From: Schlesneria paludicola DSM 18645
GTDB taxonomy: Bacteria > Planctomycetota > Planctomycetia > Planctomycetales > Planctomycetaceae
Direction: 5' to 3'
Length of the DNA stretch: 64,000 nucleotides
Assembly (NCBI RefSeq): GCF_000255655.1
Contig: NZ_JH636436.1
Location: forward strand, 780,985 to 844,984
Under the pieces are notes generated by a model. That model had not been told where the DNA came from. It searched no databases and was given only the letters and a program-made list of their open reading frames with translations. Position numbers and translations under genes: made by a program. Of the stretch, positions 10,369 through 18,788 are shown piece by piece (positions within the stretch are counted from its first letter, which is position 1; the number at the start of each line of letters is the position of its first letter).

Positions 10369-13035
10369 TCACCCGGCTGAACGGCGCCGAAGCCGCGAAA
10401 ACAAACGACGATCGCCAGCAACAGGCCAGGCGAGCATTCCCATCTCGAACAACAGGCAACCGAGTGCGCACCACCCCAGCGCTTTTGAGAGTTCGTATCC
10501 TTTGCGAGTCCCTCCGTCCAATCCGATCGGTTCATCGTACGCCAGCACATGCGCATCATCGTTTCCGATCAGATGCTCAAGGTCGTGCTTTGTGAGCACA
10601 GACAGATCGGATTCCGATTCCGCGCCATTGACGGTCAACGAAAGAACTTCGGTTGCGTCCATTGCCGCGTCGCTTGTTGTGGTCTCGAATGGCGCTGACG
10701 TGATGACGTAGGTTCCCGCGCTCAAGGGGCGTCGAATCGTCGCCTTGGCAAGGGAGGCGTTCAAAAGATCCATCGGGAGCGGATTGTGTTCGCCGGACGG
10801 CCGAATAACCGCATACACCAGATCGCGCCGATGCTCGATTGGCTGAACAATGAGCTGCCCCGCATCGTACGTTCGTCGGGGAAATGTCTGGTCGATCAAT
10901 TGAACGAATGTGCGATGAAACAGATACATCGCACCGGAACTTCTTAACAAATTCCAGTTGGAGCTGACGCCACTGGTAAACAGTACAACTCGACCCGCAC
11001 CAATGTGACGTTCGACGGCAAAAGGTTCGTGATTGCCTTCAAACGAAGCGAGAACACGTGGTTGACTCTGCCCGACCTTGGTTTCTGGTGACTGGAATCG
11101 CGCGATTTGTGAAAAGGGAGATCGCCAGGCCCACCAGGCCGGTTCCGAAGTCCTTGGTGGTGCGTGATTCGAGCGTGACGCGACCGGTTGGTCGAGATTC
11201 GTCCGCAGGTCGAATGCCTGTTGAACGTTTGCTTGTTTGATCTCATCGAGGACCGTCGAGTTCAGAATGACTCGAATTGCTTTGAAGAACGGAGTGGACT
11301 CGAACAGTGCCGACAATGTTTGCGGGTCTTCGCCTTCGATCTTTAGTCGATCGTCTTGCACCGACGAAAAATCGACATAGAACGGTGTGAGTTGCTGGGA
11401 TGCTTCTTCCGGTGTCTGTCCTAAGAAACTCGCGTCAAGCGGTGCTGGCAGGATGCCATTTCCGTTTCGCCAGGCTTGGTCGGTCCATGCCGCAGGATTG
11501 AATTGTCCGCCAGCGAGAATGACGAGCGGTCCGCCCTGTTGGACGAATTCGTGTAACAACGAAACGAATGCCTCGTCCGGGCGTTCAATCCCACCGATGA
11601 CGACCAGTCGCGCTGTTCGCAGCGTTTCTTGCGATACCTGGTCGGCCCGCAGATGCGAGATTCGAATTAGTGGACGTTCGGAGTTCGAATTCCTCAATCG
11701 AGGCGACATCAAGTGACGCAGTGCATGGGTTTCGCCGATCTGATTCTGTTCGACCTGCTCACGATCCCCATATTGGTCGATGAAGATCACTGGGATTGAT
11801 GTTGTGACCGGCACCGCAATTTGTTGTCGATTGTCGGTGGGGAGCTGATCGACGGATTGACGGTCGGCATGAATGATCAATGAGGCGATGGCCCAGCGTG
11901 GTTGCAGCGGATCGGCTGTCCCGTCGAACTGATAGGCAAACTCGATTTCGCGATCCAGACCTGGAAACATCGTCGAGGTCTTGCTGGCGACTTCGATTCC
12001 GTCGATCCAGAGTTCGGCTTGAACATTGAATGATTCGTCGGCAGTCTGCGTTCCCTCGGATGGAGTCTGATTGGTCTGGAGTCGTGCACGAAACCGACTT
12101 GGTGACTCCGTACTCGCAATACCCTCTTCGAGGTGGAAATGCGAGACCCAAAGATTCCTCGCCGGGCTTTGGGTCACATTGACAACCTGCCATCCTGCGA
12201 GTTGCTGGGATTCAGCCGGTGAGATTTTCTGCCAGGCTGACGCCTGCGCATCTGTGAGCAGGACAAAACGCTTCTCTGCGACGTCCGTCATTTGTTGGCT
12301 CGCACGTTCGGCCAGTTCGAACCCATGACGCAGGCCGCCTTCGGTGTCGACCAGTTTGAGTCGATCGAGTGCGCGCTGTGCTCCGGATTTGCTGCGATAC
12401 GCGTCGAGTGTGGTGACCTCTTCGCTGCCAGCAAGTGGAATGATGGTGACGTGACTGCCAAGGGGCAGGGACGCGATGAATGACGCGGCAATCGTTCGCG
12501 CGCGATCGAACAAAGTGCCACCAGCAGACTCCACCCCCATGCTGCGACTATTGTCGATCAAGAGAATGGCGTGGACCGGCGTCTTTGAAGTCGTTGTCGA
12601 GAATGTTTCTGACGCTGTCTGTCGTGTGATGCTGGAGAACGCAAAACCGGCCGCAATCAGACTTGCGACGAAACCCGCCACGAGTGATTTTCGTCGTGGA
12701 ACCTTTGATGTGGCCCACGCCGTGGCAAAGGTGATTGTCGCTGTACCGCTGACAGCCAGCCAGGCAATCTGTCCGAGGGATTCAGCGGAGGTGCGATGGA
12801 TGAAGGGGCGTGCCAGCAGAAATCCAAAAAGTAAGACCGCCAGCATCCGCATTACGAGCAACAACACGTCTCGAAGATGTAAGACTCGGCGGTGGCGTTC
12901 CATCGCTTCCCGCAGGAATGCCATGGCTCCCCAGTGCACCGTCTTGTAGTGCCGACGATTCACCAGATGGATGAAGATCGGTACGGCCGACGCGATGGCA
13001 CCGGCAATGGCGAACGAAGCGGCGTCAAATCTCAA
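10369..13035 (-). CDS. BatA-type VWA membrane protein (aerotolerance-operon family)
   Basis: An 888-residue protein with the BatA N-terminal double-membrane domain: residues 5-25 and 57-77 are hydrophobic and enclose a segment containing FIHLVNRRHYKTVHWGAMAF, typical of this family. Two more membrane segments follow at about 88-108 and 118-138. A VWA domain then begins with the MIDAS motif DNSRS at 161-165. A further hydrophobic segment lies at about 855-875. The start ATG at 13035 overlaps the stop of the upstream squalene-cyclase-like gene by four bases, which points to translational coupling. Bat proteins were named for aerotolerance in Bacteroides, but the molecular role is unsettled. In planctomycetes this gene type is regularly found with MoxR and DUF58, as here. 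Confidence 0.9.
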   Translation of the reverse strand: MRFDAASFAIAGAIASAVPIFIHLVNRRHYKTVHWGAMAFLREAMERHRRVLHLRDVLLLVMRMLAVLLFGFLLARPFIHRTSAESLGQIAWLAVSGTATITFATAWATSKVPRRKSLVAGFVASLIAAGFAFSSITRQTASETFSTTTSKTPVHAILLIDNSRSMGVESAGGTLFDRARTIAASFIASLPLGSHVTIIPLAGSEEVTTLDAYRSKSGAQRALDRLKLVDTEGGLRHGFELAERASQQMTDVAEKRFVLLTDAQASAWQKISPAESQQLAGWQVVNVTQSPARNLWVSHFHLEEGIASTESPSRFRARLQTNQTPSEGTQTADESFNVQAELWIDGIEVASKTSTMFPGLDREIEFAYQFDGTADPLQPRWAIASLIIHADRQSVDQLPTDNRQQIAVPVTTSIPVIFIDQYGDREQVEQNQIGETHALRHLMSPRLRNSNSERPLIRISHLRADQVSQETLRTARLVVIGGIERPDEAFVSLLHEFVQQGGPLVILAGGQFNPAAWTDQAWRNGNGILPAPLDASFLGQTPEEASQQLTPFYVDFSSVQDDRLKIEGEDPQTLSALFESTPFFKAIRVILNSTVLDEIKQANVQQAFDLRTNLDQPVASRSNHAPPRTSEPAWWAWRSPFSQIARFQSPETKVGQSQPRVLASFEGNHEPFAVERHIGAGRVVLFTSGVSSNWNLLRSSGAMYLFHRTFVQLIDQTFPRRTYDAGQLIVQPIEHRRDLVYAVIRPSGEHNPLPMDLLNASLAKATIRRPLSAGTYVITSAPFETTTSDAAMDATEVLSLTVNGAESESDLSVLTKHDLEHLIGNDDAHVLAYDEPIGLDGGTRKGYELSKALGWCALGCLLFEMGMLAWPVAGDRRLFSRLRRRSAG

Positions 13036-14180
13036 TTCTTCGCTCTTCCGGTCTCGATGGCTGTTTTGTCGAGTAACCCTTCGATCTTACCTTCCTGAAG
13101 GATTGGTAAATACCGATTGGGGATTGCCAGGATGAAGCACCCGACAGCAGTCCCGTAAAGCAATCCTGGCTTTCCATGCACCCATCGCGTGTCGCGCCAC
13201 GAGCCTTCTTCATTCGGGTTTTCGGACTTCCGAAACTGCGATTCGATCAGATAGTCGCGAAGAACAGGGTAGTTTGTCCGCCAACTGTTTCCGCCGGATT
13301 GATACAACGCCTGGCCGACGTAATAGAGTGTGTAAGCGTCGAAGGGAACTTCGCCACTTCCTTTCACGGGTGTCAATCGGGCGATCTCTTTGGCGAGATA
13401 GTCCAGATTCTTGGGAATTCGCCAATCGTCATACTGTCCGAATTCCTGCAGACAAACGACACCGCAAGCCGCCATGGCGACGGTGGTTCGATTGCCATCG
13501 TAGGTGAATTTTCCGCCACCCTCTTTGGCTCGTTCTTCCAAGCCGCGAGCGCCATTGTCGGCTTTGTAATGTTCTCGGACTGATTGCAGTGCGAGTTTGA
13601 TCACGTCATTGCGAACTTCAAATCCGCTGTCGACAGCGCTCCGCAAGGCCTTGGCCTGCATCACGGAAAGGCTGAGGTCGTGTCCGTGTGACTGGCGTTT
13701 GGCGCGATAGTCCCAGCCCCCGTCATCGCATTGAGTATTCGCGATGATCTTCAACGACTTTTCAAGGGTTTTGCCGATTTGTGGGTCGTCCGTCATCCCA
13801 TAGGCCTGGCCCAGCACAAATGCCGCCAGCCCATGATTGTAGAGGTCACGCTGTGCATCGGCGATGTTGAGAAGGCCGGACGGTTTGGCGTTCTTCACGA
13901 CATACTTGAGTGCTCGGTCGACGTGATCGCCATAGGGACCGCGGCCTGGCATGTGGCCAGCGGACAGAAACGCGAGTGCTCCCAGGCTGACTAGCCCCAG
14001 GTCATTCGAATCCCAGTTTCCCTGAGGTCCTTGCGTCTTGGCGAGCCATGCGAGTCCCCGCTCGAGAGCCTGGTCACCTTCCGGCGCAATTTCCCATTCG
14101 TTTTGCGCAAACGCGGGGACAATTATCGCCGCAATCAGCAAAGGTATCAGCAGCAGTCGAAGGCAGGTCGAAACAGGCAT
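13032..14180 (-). CDS. Exported prenyltransferase/squalene-oxidase repeat (terpene-cyclase-fold) protein
   Basis: A 382-residue protein with a clear signal peptide (residues 1-25, ending AFAQ). The rest shows the alpha/alpha-toroid repeats of the squalene cyclase/prenyltransferase superfamily: GLAWLAKTQGPQGNW near 42-55, and CDDGGWDYR and DNGARGLEER further on, with helices between. The catalytic DxDD motif of squalene-hopene cyclases is not seen, and the protein is exported, so it is unlikely to be a terpene cyclase. Related secreted toroid proteins are common in planctomycete VWA clusters and are usually annotated only by repeat. It is the first gene of the leftward seven-gene block; its last four bases overlap the BatA-type start. 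thiE ends 57 bases upstream, so it may share transcripts with the genes there. Confidence 0.88.
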   Translation of the reverse strand: MPVSTCLRLLLIPLLIAAIIVPAFAQNEWEIAPEGDQALERGLAWLAKTQGPQGNWDSNDLGLVSLGALAFLSAGHMPGRGPYGDHVDRALKYVVKNAKPSGLLNIADAQRDLYNHGLAAFVLGQAYGMTDDPQIGKTLEKSLKIIANTQCDDGGWDYRAKRQSHGHDLSLSVMQAKALRSAVDSGFEVRNDVIKLALQSVREHYKADNGARGLEERAKEGGGKFTYDGNRTTVAMAACGVVCLQEFGQYDDWRIPKNLDYLAKEIARLTPVKGSGEVPFDAYTLYYVGQALYQSGGNSWRTNYPVLRDYLIESQFRKSENPNEEGSWRDTRWVHGKPGLLYGTAVGCFILAIPNRYLPILQEGKIEGLLDKTAIETGRAKN

Positions 14181-14237
14181 GGGGCACGTCGGGTCAAGGC
14201 ACGTCGATGATTGCCGGTGGAGGATCGGAAGTTCTTC

Positions 14238-15305
14238 TTAGCCGAGTCGATTCGATTGATGATCTTTCATTAAGACGTCGAGCAGGTGCTTTGCTGCGAC
14301 GGCAGGAGACGGGGTGCGACAGATCGCACCGCTGACGGCGACGCGCGTTGCACCGGCTCGCACGACTTCTTCAATATTGCTTGTATCAATGCCACCGATG
14401 GCATACCACGGCAGACGAATCTCGGCCGCAACTTGAGCGACAAAATGGGTCCCTGGAAACTCCGAGAAGGACTTGGTCCCGCTTTGAAAGGTGGGGCCCA
14501 CGCCCAGATAATCTGCTCCGTCCAGGACCGCCGCGCGTGCTTGTTCGATCGAGTGTGTGGAAACGCCGACGATGCGGTTGGGGCCAACCACACGCCGTGC
14601 GTCGTGAACGGTTAGCTCGTCTTGTCCGACGTGAACTCCGTCGGCTTCACTCACGACGGCAATGTCGGGGCGATCGTTGATGATCAACAGCGCCTCCTGG
14701 CTGGCCGTCCATTTCCGCAGGCGCCGCGCCAAGTTGACGAAATCTCGATCGCTCAACGTCTTCTCGCGCAACTGGATCAGGCGGACACCCGCATCGAGCG
14801 CTGATTTCACGACAGACTCCAAGTTGCTGGAGCATTGCTGCGACTGAACGAGTACGTACAAGCGTTGTGAATCCAATCGTCGGCTCGCGGATTCCGTGCG
14901 AAGCACTGCCTTTTCCAGGCTGTAAAGTTGATATCGCAATTGTTCGAAACGCGGTGCGGTCGATGGGGCGATCACTTTGCCATATTCTTCGAGCGTCCGC
15001 ATCGCCTCTTGGGATCGTTTAAAAGCCGCCTGGACGACGTCAATGGCCGATGATCGATGAGACTCGGCTGCGGTCGTAATTGTTGTCCCAACATCCTGCA
15101 ACGTATCGCGGGCGGACAGCAGGCTGGACTCGGGTAGTTGAGCCATGATCTCGGCCAGTTCATGCCGACGTTCTTTGAGCAGCCGCGACAGGTGTGCGTC
15201 GTCCAGGACAAATCGAGCGAAGTCTTCGATAACACGCAGACCTTCGCGAGTGCGATTGGCGGACGCATCCAGGATTCGAAATGTCTCGTTCAGATAATCG
15301 GTCAC
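14238..15305 (-). CDS. thiE: Thiamine-phosphate synthase with N-terminal ThiD2-type domain
   Basis: The product (355 residues) joins hydroxymethylpyrimidine diphosphate and thiazole phosphate to give thiamine phosphate. The C-terminal half is a TIM-barrel ThiE: IQLREKTLSDRDFV, INDRPDIA, ADGVHVGQ, GADYLGVGPTFQSGTK and the closing WYAIGGID are all present. The N-terminal ~150 residues (LNETFRILDASANRTREGLRV onwards) match the ThiD2-type domain known in cyanobacterial and planctomycete ThiE proteins. I choose the GTG at 15305 because it has AGAGGA six bases upstream and gives the expected N-terminus (TDYLNETFRIL); the longer frame to 15386 would overlap cdsA. cdsA ends 32 bases upstream, so the two are probably cotranscribed. 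All expected barrel motifs are intact. Confidence 0.95.
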   Translation of the reverse strand: MTDYLNETFRILDASANRTREGLRVIEDFARFVLDDAHLSRLLKERRHELAEIMAQLPESSLLSARDTLQDVGTTITTAAESHRSSAIDVVQAAFKRSQEAMRTLEEYGKVIAPSTAPRFEQLRYQLYSLEKAVLRTESASRRLDSQRLYVLVQSQQCSSNLESVVKSALDAGVRLIQLREKTLSDRDFVNLARRLRKWTASQEALLIINDRPDIAVVSEADGVHVGQDELTVHDARRVVGPNRIVGVSTHSIEQARAAVLDGADYLGVGPTFQSGTKSFSEFPGTHFVAQVAAEIRLPWYAIGGIDTSNIEEVVRAGATRVAVSGAICRTPSPAVAAKHLLDVLMKDHQSNRLG

Positions 15306-15337
15306 CAGGTATCCTCTTCGACTGCGGGCTTGGCGCG

Positions 15338-16264
15338 TTATCCGTCCGTGACGTGGATCCAGGTTGCCAGAGGCAATGCTTTCCACAGTACATAGGCCAC
15401 GGGGCCCGCATACAAGACGCTGTCCATCAGGTCGAGCAGTCCACCGAATCCTGGCACCAGGCTCGACGAATCTTTCTTTCCCACATCACGCTTGATCAGC
15501 GATTCGCACAGGTCGCCGACCAATCCTGTGACGCCCAGGATCAGTCCATAGATGGCGGAAGCATACCAAATCGGTGGCAGCCAGGTGGATTGACCAGTCG
15601 GAGTAAACAGGGGAGTGGAGTAGTGCAGCCACGCCACCGCGCTGGTGGCCGACCCGACCAATGCCCCCACCGCTCCCGCCCAGGTTTTTCCGGGCGACAG
15701 ATGGGGGACCATCTTCCGTCGTCCAAACAGGCGCCCGAAAAAGTAGGCTCCGACGTCACCTCCTTTTGTGACGAAGAGCAACGAGCCGATGACCAGATAT
15801 CCAGCCTGGCTTCCCGCCACCCATCGCAACTGGGCCACAACGCCCAGCAACACGCCGACATAGCTGACGATCAACAGTTCTGCGCCAAGTGTTTCCATGC
15901 TGGCCCCGGGTTCGCGATAGCGATAGGTTGCCAGGAGAAATAACACCAGGATTGTCATCGCATACGCGAGCATCACCTGCGCGAGTGTATTGTCATCAGA
16001 GGGAATCCTGATGGGCATATGACCGAAGCGTCCCCACCAGGCGGCGGCGGCGACCAGCACGCAACAAGCGGACACGATGATCTTGTTCGGTGTAAATGAG
16101 CGAGTCCAAAGCAGGTCGACCATCTCGCCTGCGCCGCAAATTGCCAGTCCGATCACGATGGTCAGAAAGATCGGCGCGGACGCCCCCAACTGGGAATCGA
16201 GGTAAAAGCACCCGAAAAACAGAGGGATCAGAATCGCGGAAACAAGAAGTCGCCAACGCAGCAT
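15338..16264 (-). CDS. cdsA: Phosphatidate cytidylyltransferase (CDP-diglyceride synthase)
   Basis: A polytopic membrane enzyme of 308 residues that makes CDP-diacylglycerol from phosphatidate and CTP. Seven to eight hydrophobic segments are visible. The CTP-transferase signature lies near the C-terminus: ESLIKRDVGKKDSSSLVPGF followed by GGLLDLMDS. It departs from the textbook signature: the usual His before GG is Phe, and the Arg of D-R-x-D is Leu, so the segment reads FGG...DLMD. Both acidic residues remain. ATG 16264 is chosen because it has GAGG six bases upstream and yields the N-terminal membrane segment directly; the open frame continues to 16387 but that would overlap uppS. uppS ends seven bases upstream, the classic uppS-cdsA order of bacterial envelope lipid genes. 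Confidence 0.94.
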   Translation of the reverse strand: MLRWRLLVSAILIPLFFGCFYLDSQLGASAPIFLTIVIGLAICGAGEMVDLLWTRSFTPNKIIVSACCVLVAAAAWWGRFGHMPIRIPSDDNTLAQVMLAYAMTILVLFLLATYRYREPGASMETLGAELLIVSYVGVLLGVVAQLRWVAGSQAGYLVIGSLLFVTKGGDVGAYFFGRLFGRRKMVPHLSPGKTWAGAVGALVGSATSAVAWLHYSTPLFTPTGQSTWLPPIWYASAIYGLILGVTGLVGDLCESLIKRDVGKKDSSSLVPGFGGLLDLMDSVLYAGPVAYVLWKALPLATWIHVTDG

Positions 16265-16271
16265 GCTTGCC

Positions 16272-17096
16272 TCAGTTTGACAGGCCCCCGAACCGCCGGT
16301 TCCGTTGCGCGAAATCACGCAGTGCTGCAAACAGCTCATCTTTGTCGAAATCGGGCCAGCACTTTTCGGTAACCCAGAGTTCAGCATAGCTGATTTGCCA
16401 GAGCAAGTAGTTACTGACTCGCATTTCGCCTGCTGTCCGAATCACAAGATCTGGGTCGGGCATCCCCGCAGTATAGAGATGAGCTTCAATTGTTGACTCA
16501 TTGATCGCATCGGGATCAAGCCGTCCCGCAGCGACTTCGCGCGCAATCGCCTGCGCGGCGTCGGCCAGTTCGCTGCGACTGCCGTAGTTGATCGCCAGAC
16601 ACAGGCGCATGCCGGTGTTTTCACTTGCGACTTCGTACGTTCGATCGATCTCGCGATTCACCCCTTCGCCCAAAGGTTCGCGTCGACCGATGACCGAGAA
16701 CCGGAGATTCTGCCGGGCGATCTCGGCCCGTTCTTCGACGAGATACTGTTCCAGCAAACGCATCAGCAACTTTTGTTCAAGTTCTGGGCGCTTCCAGTTC
16801 TCGCTGCTGAAACAATACAGCGTGAGCTGCTGCATGTTCAGACGTGAGCAACACTCAATGATGCTGCGAACGGTCGACACACCGCGGCGGTGGCCTTCGA
16901 TCCGTGGAAATCCACGGGCTTGGGCCCAGCGACCGTTTCCGTCCATAATGATCGCCACATGTCGCGGCAGGCGAGCGGCGCGCAAATCCAGCGCGGCAAT
17001 CTGCTCGGATGAATACGGTTCATCGGCAGAACGCCTGTGGCTAGCAGTCATCAAATGGGATCCAGGTGAACTGGATGGTACGGTCGTCGATGCCAT
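16272..17096 (-). CDS. uppS: Isoprenyl transferase (undecaprenyl diphosphate synthase family)
   Basis: A soluble cis-prenyltransferase that extends farnesyl diphosphate with isopentenyl units to make the lipid carrier for cell-surface glycans. The substrate-binding motif HVAIIMDGNGRWAQARGFPR is complete, as are CFSSENWKRP and the C-terminal signature DPDLVIRTAGEMRVSNYLLW. With ATG 17096 the protein has 274 residues; this start has AGAGG ten bases upstream. ATG 17051 (259 residues) is also possible because the first 30 residues are not conserved in the family. The gene is followed at seven bases by cdsA. The catalytic Asp in MDGNGR is present, so the enzyme should be active. Confidence 0.95.
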   Translation of the reverse strand: MASTTVPSSSPGSHLMTASHRRSADEPYSSEQIAALDLRAARLPRHVAIIMDGNGRWAQARGFPRIEGHRRGVSTVRSIIECCSRLNMQQLTLYCFSSENWKRPELEQKLLMRLLEQYLVEERAEIARQNLRFSVIGRREPLGEGVNREIDRTYEVASENTGMRLCLAINYGSRSELADAAQAIAREVAAGRLDPDAINESTIEAHLYTAGMPDPDLVIRTAGEMRVSNYLLWQISYAELWVTEKCWPDFDKDELFAALRDFAQRNRRFGGLSN

Positions 17097-17156
17097 TCGC
17101 GTGAAACCTCTGCCGGATTGTGTCCGCGCGGTCACGCAAAGGGCAAGCCTGCGACC

Positions 17157-17402
17157 TTAGAGAACTGAAATTGCGAACGAATGGAACGGCTCGAATTCGA
17201 ATGGAATTGACTTTGCCTCGACGTCGTCGTTGTAGCCAAGGTCTTCATCTTCGGAATTCAGAAAGAGAACTTCTTCGCGATAGGTCGGTGACGCATTGGG
17301 ATCGATGATGCCCAGCTTGACCGAATCATAGCGGACTTCAAGCACGCTAATCTCGACCTCGCCGACCATCAAAGAATCATTCAAACTCAACAAGCACTGC
17401 AT
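17157..17402 (-). CDS. csrA: Divergent CsrA-family (carbon storage regulator) RNA-binding protein
   Basis: An 81-residue protein. Residues 11-47 (from LMVGEVEISVLEVRYDSVKL to YREEVLF) follow the CsrA beta-strand pattern closely, and Arg42 in YREEV aligns with the RNA-contacting Arg44 of E. coli CsrA. The first strand differs: it reads MQCLLSLND where CsrA usually has M-L-x-L-S/T-R-R, so Leu4 is kept but the conserved arginines are lost. After the CsrA core the protein carries a 30-residue acidic tail (NSEDEDLGYNDDVEAK). CsrA dimers bind GGA-containing leaders of mRNAs and alter translation. The gene is 60 bases upstream of uppS and faces the hydroxyacid dehydrogenase gene. The family call is from pattern only; a paralogue with changed RNA specificity is possible. 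Confidence 0.72.
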   Translation of the reverse strand: MQCLLSLNDSLMVGEVEISVLEVRYDSVKLGIIDPNASPTYREEVLFLNSEDEDLGYNDDVEAKSIPFEFEPFHSFAISVL

Positions 17403-17550
17403 CGGGCGACCTCATGAGGGGCATGAATCGAGAGATGCCAGAAGGTTCCATGGGGAACCGACACGGGGCGGTATTCTGCCGTCACACCATCACGAGAGCA
17501 AGTCGAAAAAATGATGTTTCTCAAAGTAAAAAAGTCACTCGCGTCGATGC

Positions 17551-17579
17551 TTGACAGCGTCGGCTGAACCTTGTTCAAA
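17551..17579 (+). promoter_or_regulatory. Possible sigma-70-type promoter before the hydroxyacid dehydrogenase gene
   Basis: TTGACA at 17551-17556 is a perfect -35 hexamer. Seventeen bases later comes TTCAAA, a weak -10 (three of six). The start codon at 17629 is about 45 bases further on. The -10 is poor, so this is tentative. Confidence 0.3.
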
Positions 17580-17628
17580 CTGCAGGCGAACTCATCGATT
17601 GATCTCGCGCGAGGAATCGTCATTCAAC

Positions 17629-18630
17629 ATGAAGCTTGTGATCTTCCCTGCCATTGGTGAGGCACGCCTGGCACGTGTACTTGATGCCGCCGGTTCGATG
17701 TGCGTGGTCAATGCCGAAAGTCTTGAACGGGCATTGTTCGAAATTGAGCAAGCAGATGCATTCTTCGGTAAGCTCACGCCGCCCCTTTTGGCGCGGGCCA
17801 AGTGCCTGCGATGGGTGCAGTCGCCGACGGCCAGTCTGGAACATTTTCTATTTCCCGAATTGATCGAACATTCCTGCGTCTTGAGCAATATGCGCGGACT
17901 GTTTTCCGATGTGGTTGCCGATCATGTCATGGGGTTTGTGCTGTGTTTCGCCCGAAACCTGCCTCACTATTTTCGCAACCAGTTGCGGGGCGAGTGGTCG
18001 CCGGCAGGCGATCAAAAGTATGTCGTGGAATTTGTCAGTGGCCCTGGCACGACATTGCCGATGGACCTCGCGCATCAACATCTGTCCGATTGCTCGTTGG
18101 GCGTTGTTGGGGTTGGACACATTGGTTCTGAAATCTTGCGTCGCGCATCGGCGTTCGGAATGACCCTGATGGGCGTTGATCCGAACACGCGGCAGGTGCC
18201 TGACGTGTTAGACGAAGTCTGGCCGCTTGAGCGACTGAACGAATTGTTGGAAGTGGCCGACTACGTCGTCATTGCTGCTCCACATACGCCCGAGACAACC
18301 AAGCTGTTCAATCGCGATCGCATCAGGCAGATGAAGTCCACTGGGGTGCTGATTAACATCGGTCGCGGCGCGATTGTCGATCTCCATGATCTGACGGCAT
18401 CGCTGCAGGCGCAAGAAATTGGCGGCGCCGCGCTCGACGTTTGCGAAACGGAGCCATTGCCTTCGGATCATCCCTTGTGGCGAATGCCGAACGTCATCAT
18501 CACACCGCATGTTGCCGCGGCCTCGCCTCGGATCGCCGAACGGCATTTGGAAACGCTGGTCGAGAATGTCCGTCGATTTGTCAGCGGACGGCCGCCTGTA
18601 ACTCAGGTCGATAAACGATTGTGGTATTGA
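17629..18630 (+). CDS. D-2-hydroxyacid dehydrogenase (NAD-dependent)
   Basis: A 333-residue cytoplasmic oxidoreductase of the D-isomer-specific 2-hydroxyacid dehydrogenase family, which interconverts 2-oxoacids and D-2-hydroxyacids. The nucleotide-binding motif is LGVVGVGHIGSEILRRA. The catalytic residues are seen in order: Arg in INIGRGAIVD, Glu in DVCETEPLP and His in ITPHVAAASP. I take ATG 17629 (MKLVIFPAIGEAR), with GAGGA 13 bases before it, rather than the frame opening at 17551, because the first 26 residues of that frame are unlike the family. The exact substrate cannot be read from the sequence; annotations of close families range from glyoxylate/hydroxypyruvate reductase to phosphoglycerate dehydrogenase-like. 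It stands alone, divergent from the csrA-like gene. Confidence 0.93.
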   Translation: MKLVIFPAIGEARLARVLDAAGSMCVVNAESLERALFEIEQADAFFGKLTPPLLARAKCLRWVQSPTASLEHFLFPELIEHSCVLSNMRGLFSDVVADHVMGFVLCFARNLPHYFRNQLRGEWSPAGDQKYVVEFVSGPGTTLPMDLAHQHLSDCSLGVVGVGHIGSEILRRASAFGMTLMGVDPNTRQVPDVLDEVWPLERLNELLEVADYVVIAAPHTPETTKLFNRDRIRQMKSTGVLINIGRGAIVDLHDLTASLQAQEIGGAALDVCETEPLPSDHPLWRMPNVIITPHVAAASPRIAERHLETLVENVRRFVSGRPPVTQVDKRLWY

Positions 18631-18687
18631 ACTGCGAACGACGCATTCGAATTGTCGTGTCGATCTCGTCGCCAACCTGTGGCACAC

Positions 18688-18702
18688 TTGATTTTGAATC
18701 AA
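18688..18702. promoter_or_regulatory. Small inverted repeat upstream of the phosphate acyltransferase gene
   Basis: TTGATT - TTG - AATCAA is a perfect six-base inverted repeat with a three-base centre, 86 bases before the start codon at 18789. A second short hairpin (CCCCT-TGG-AGGGG) follows at about 18717. The first could be an operator half-site pair; no regulator is encoded nearby. Weak evidence. Confidence 0.25.
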
Positions 18703-18788
18703 CAAGGAATCTCCTACCCCTTGGAGGGGCGATTCTGCTCGGATAAGCTGAGATGCCTGTTCAAACGAGCTTTTAGGGAACGCACACG

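Noticed and set aside
17387-17623. 78-codon leftward frame overlapping the csrA-like start
   Set aside because: No family, no ribosome-binding site, and it overlaps the start of a better-supported gene.
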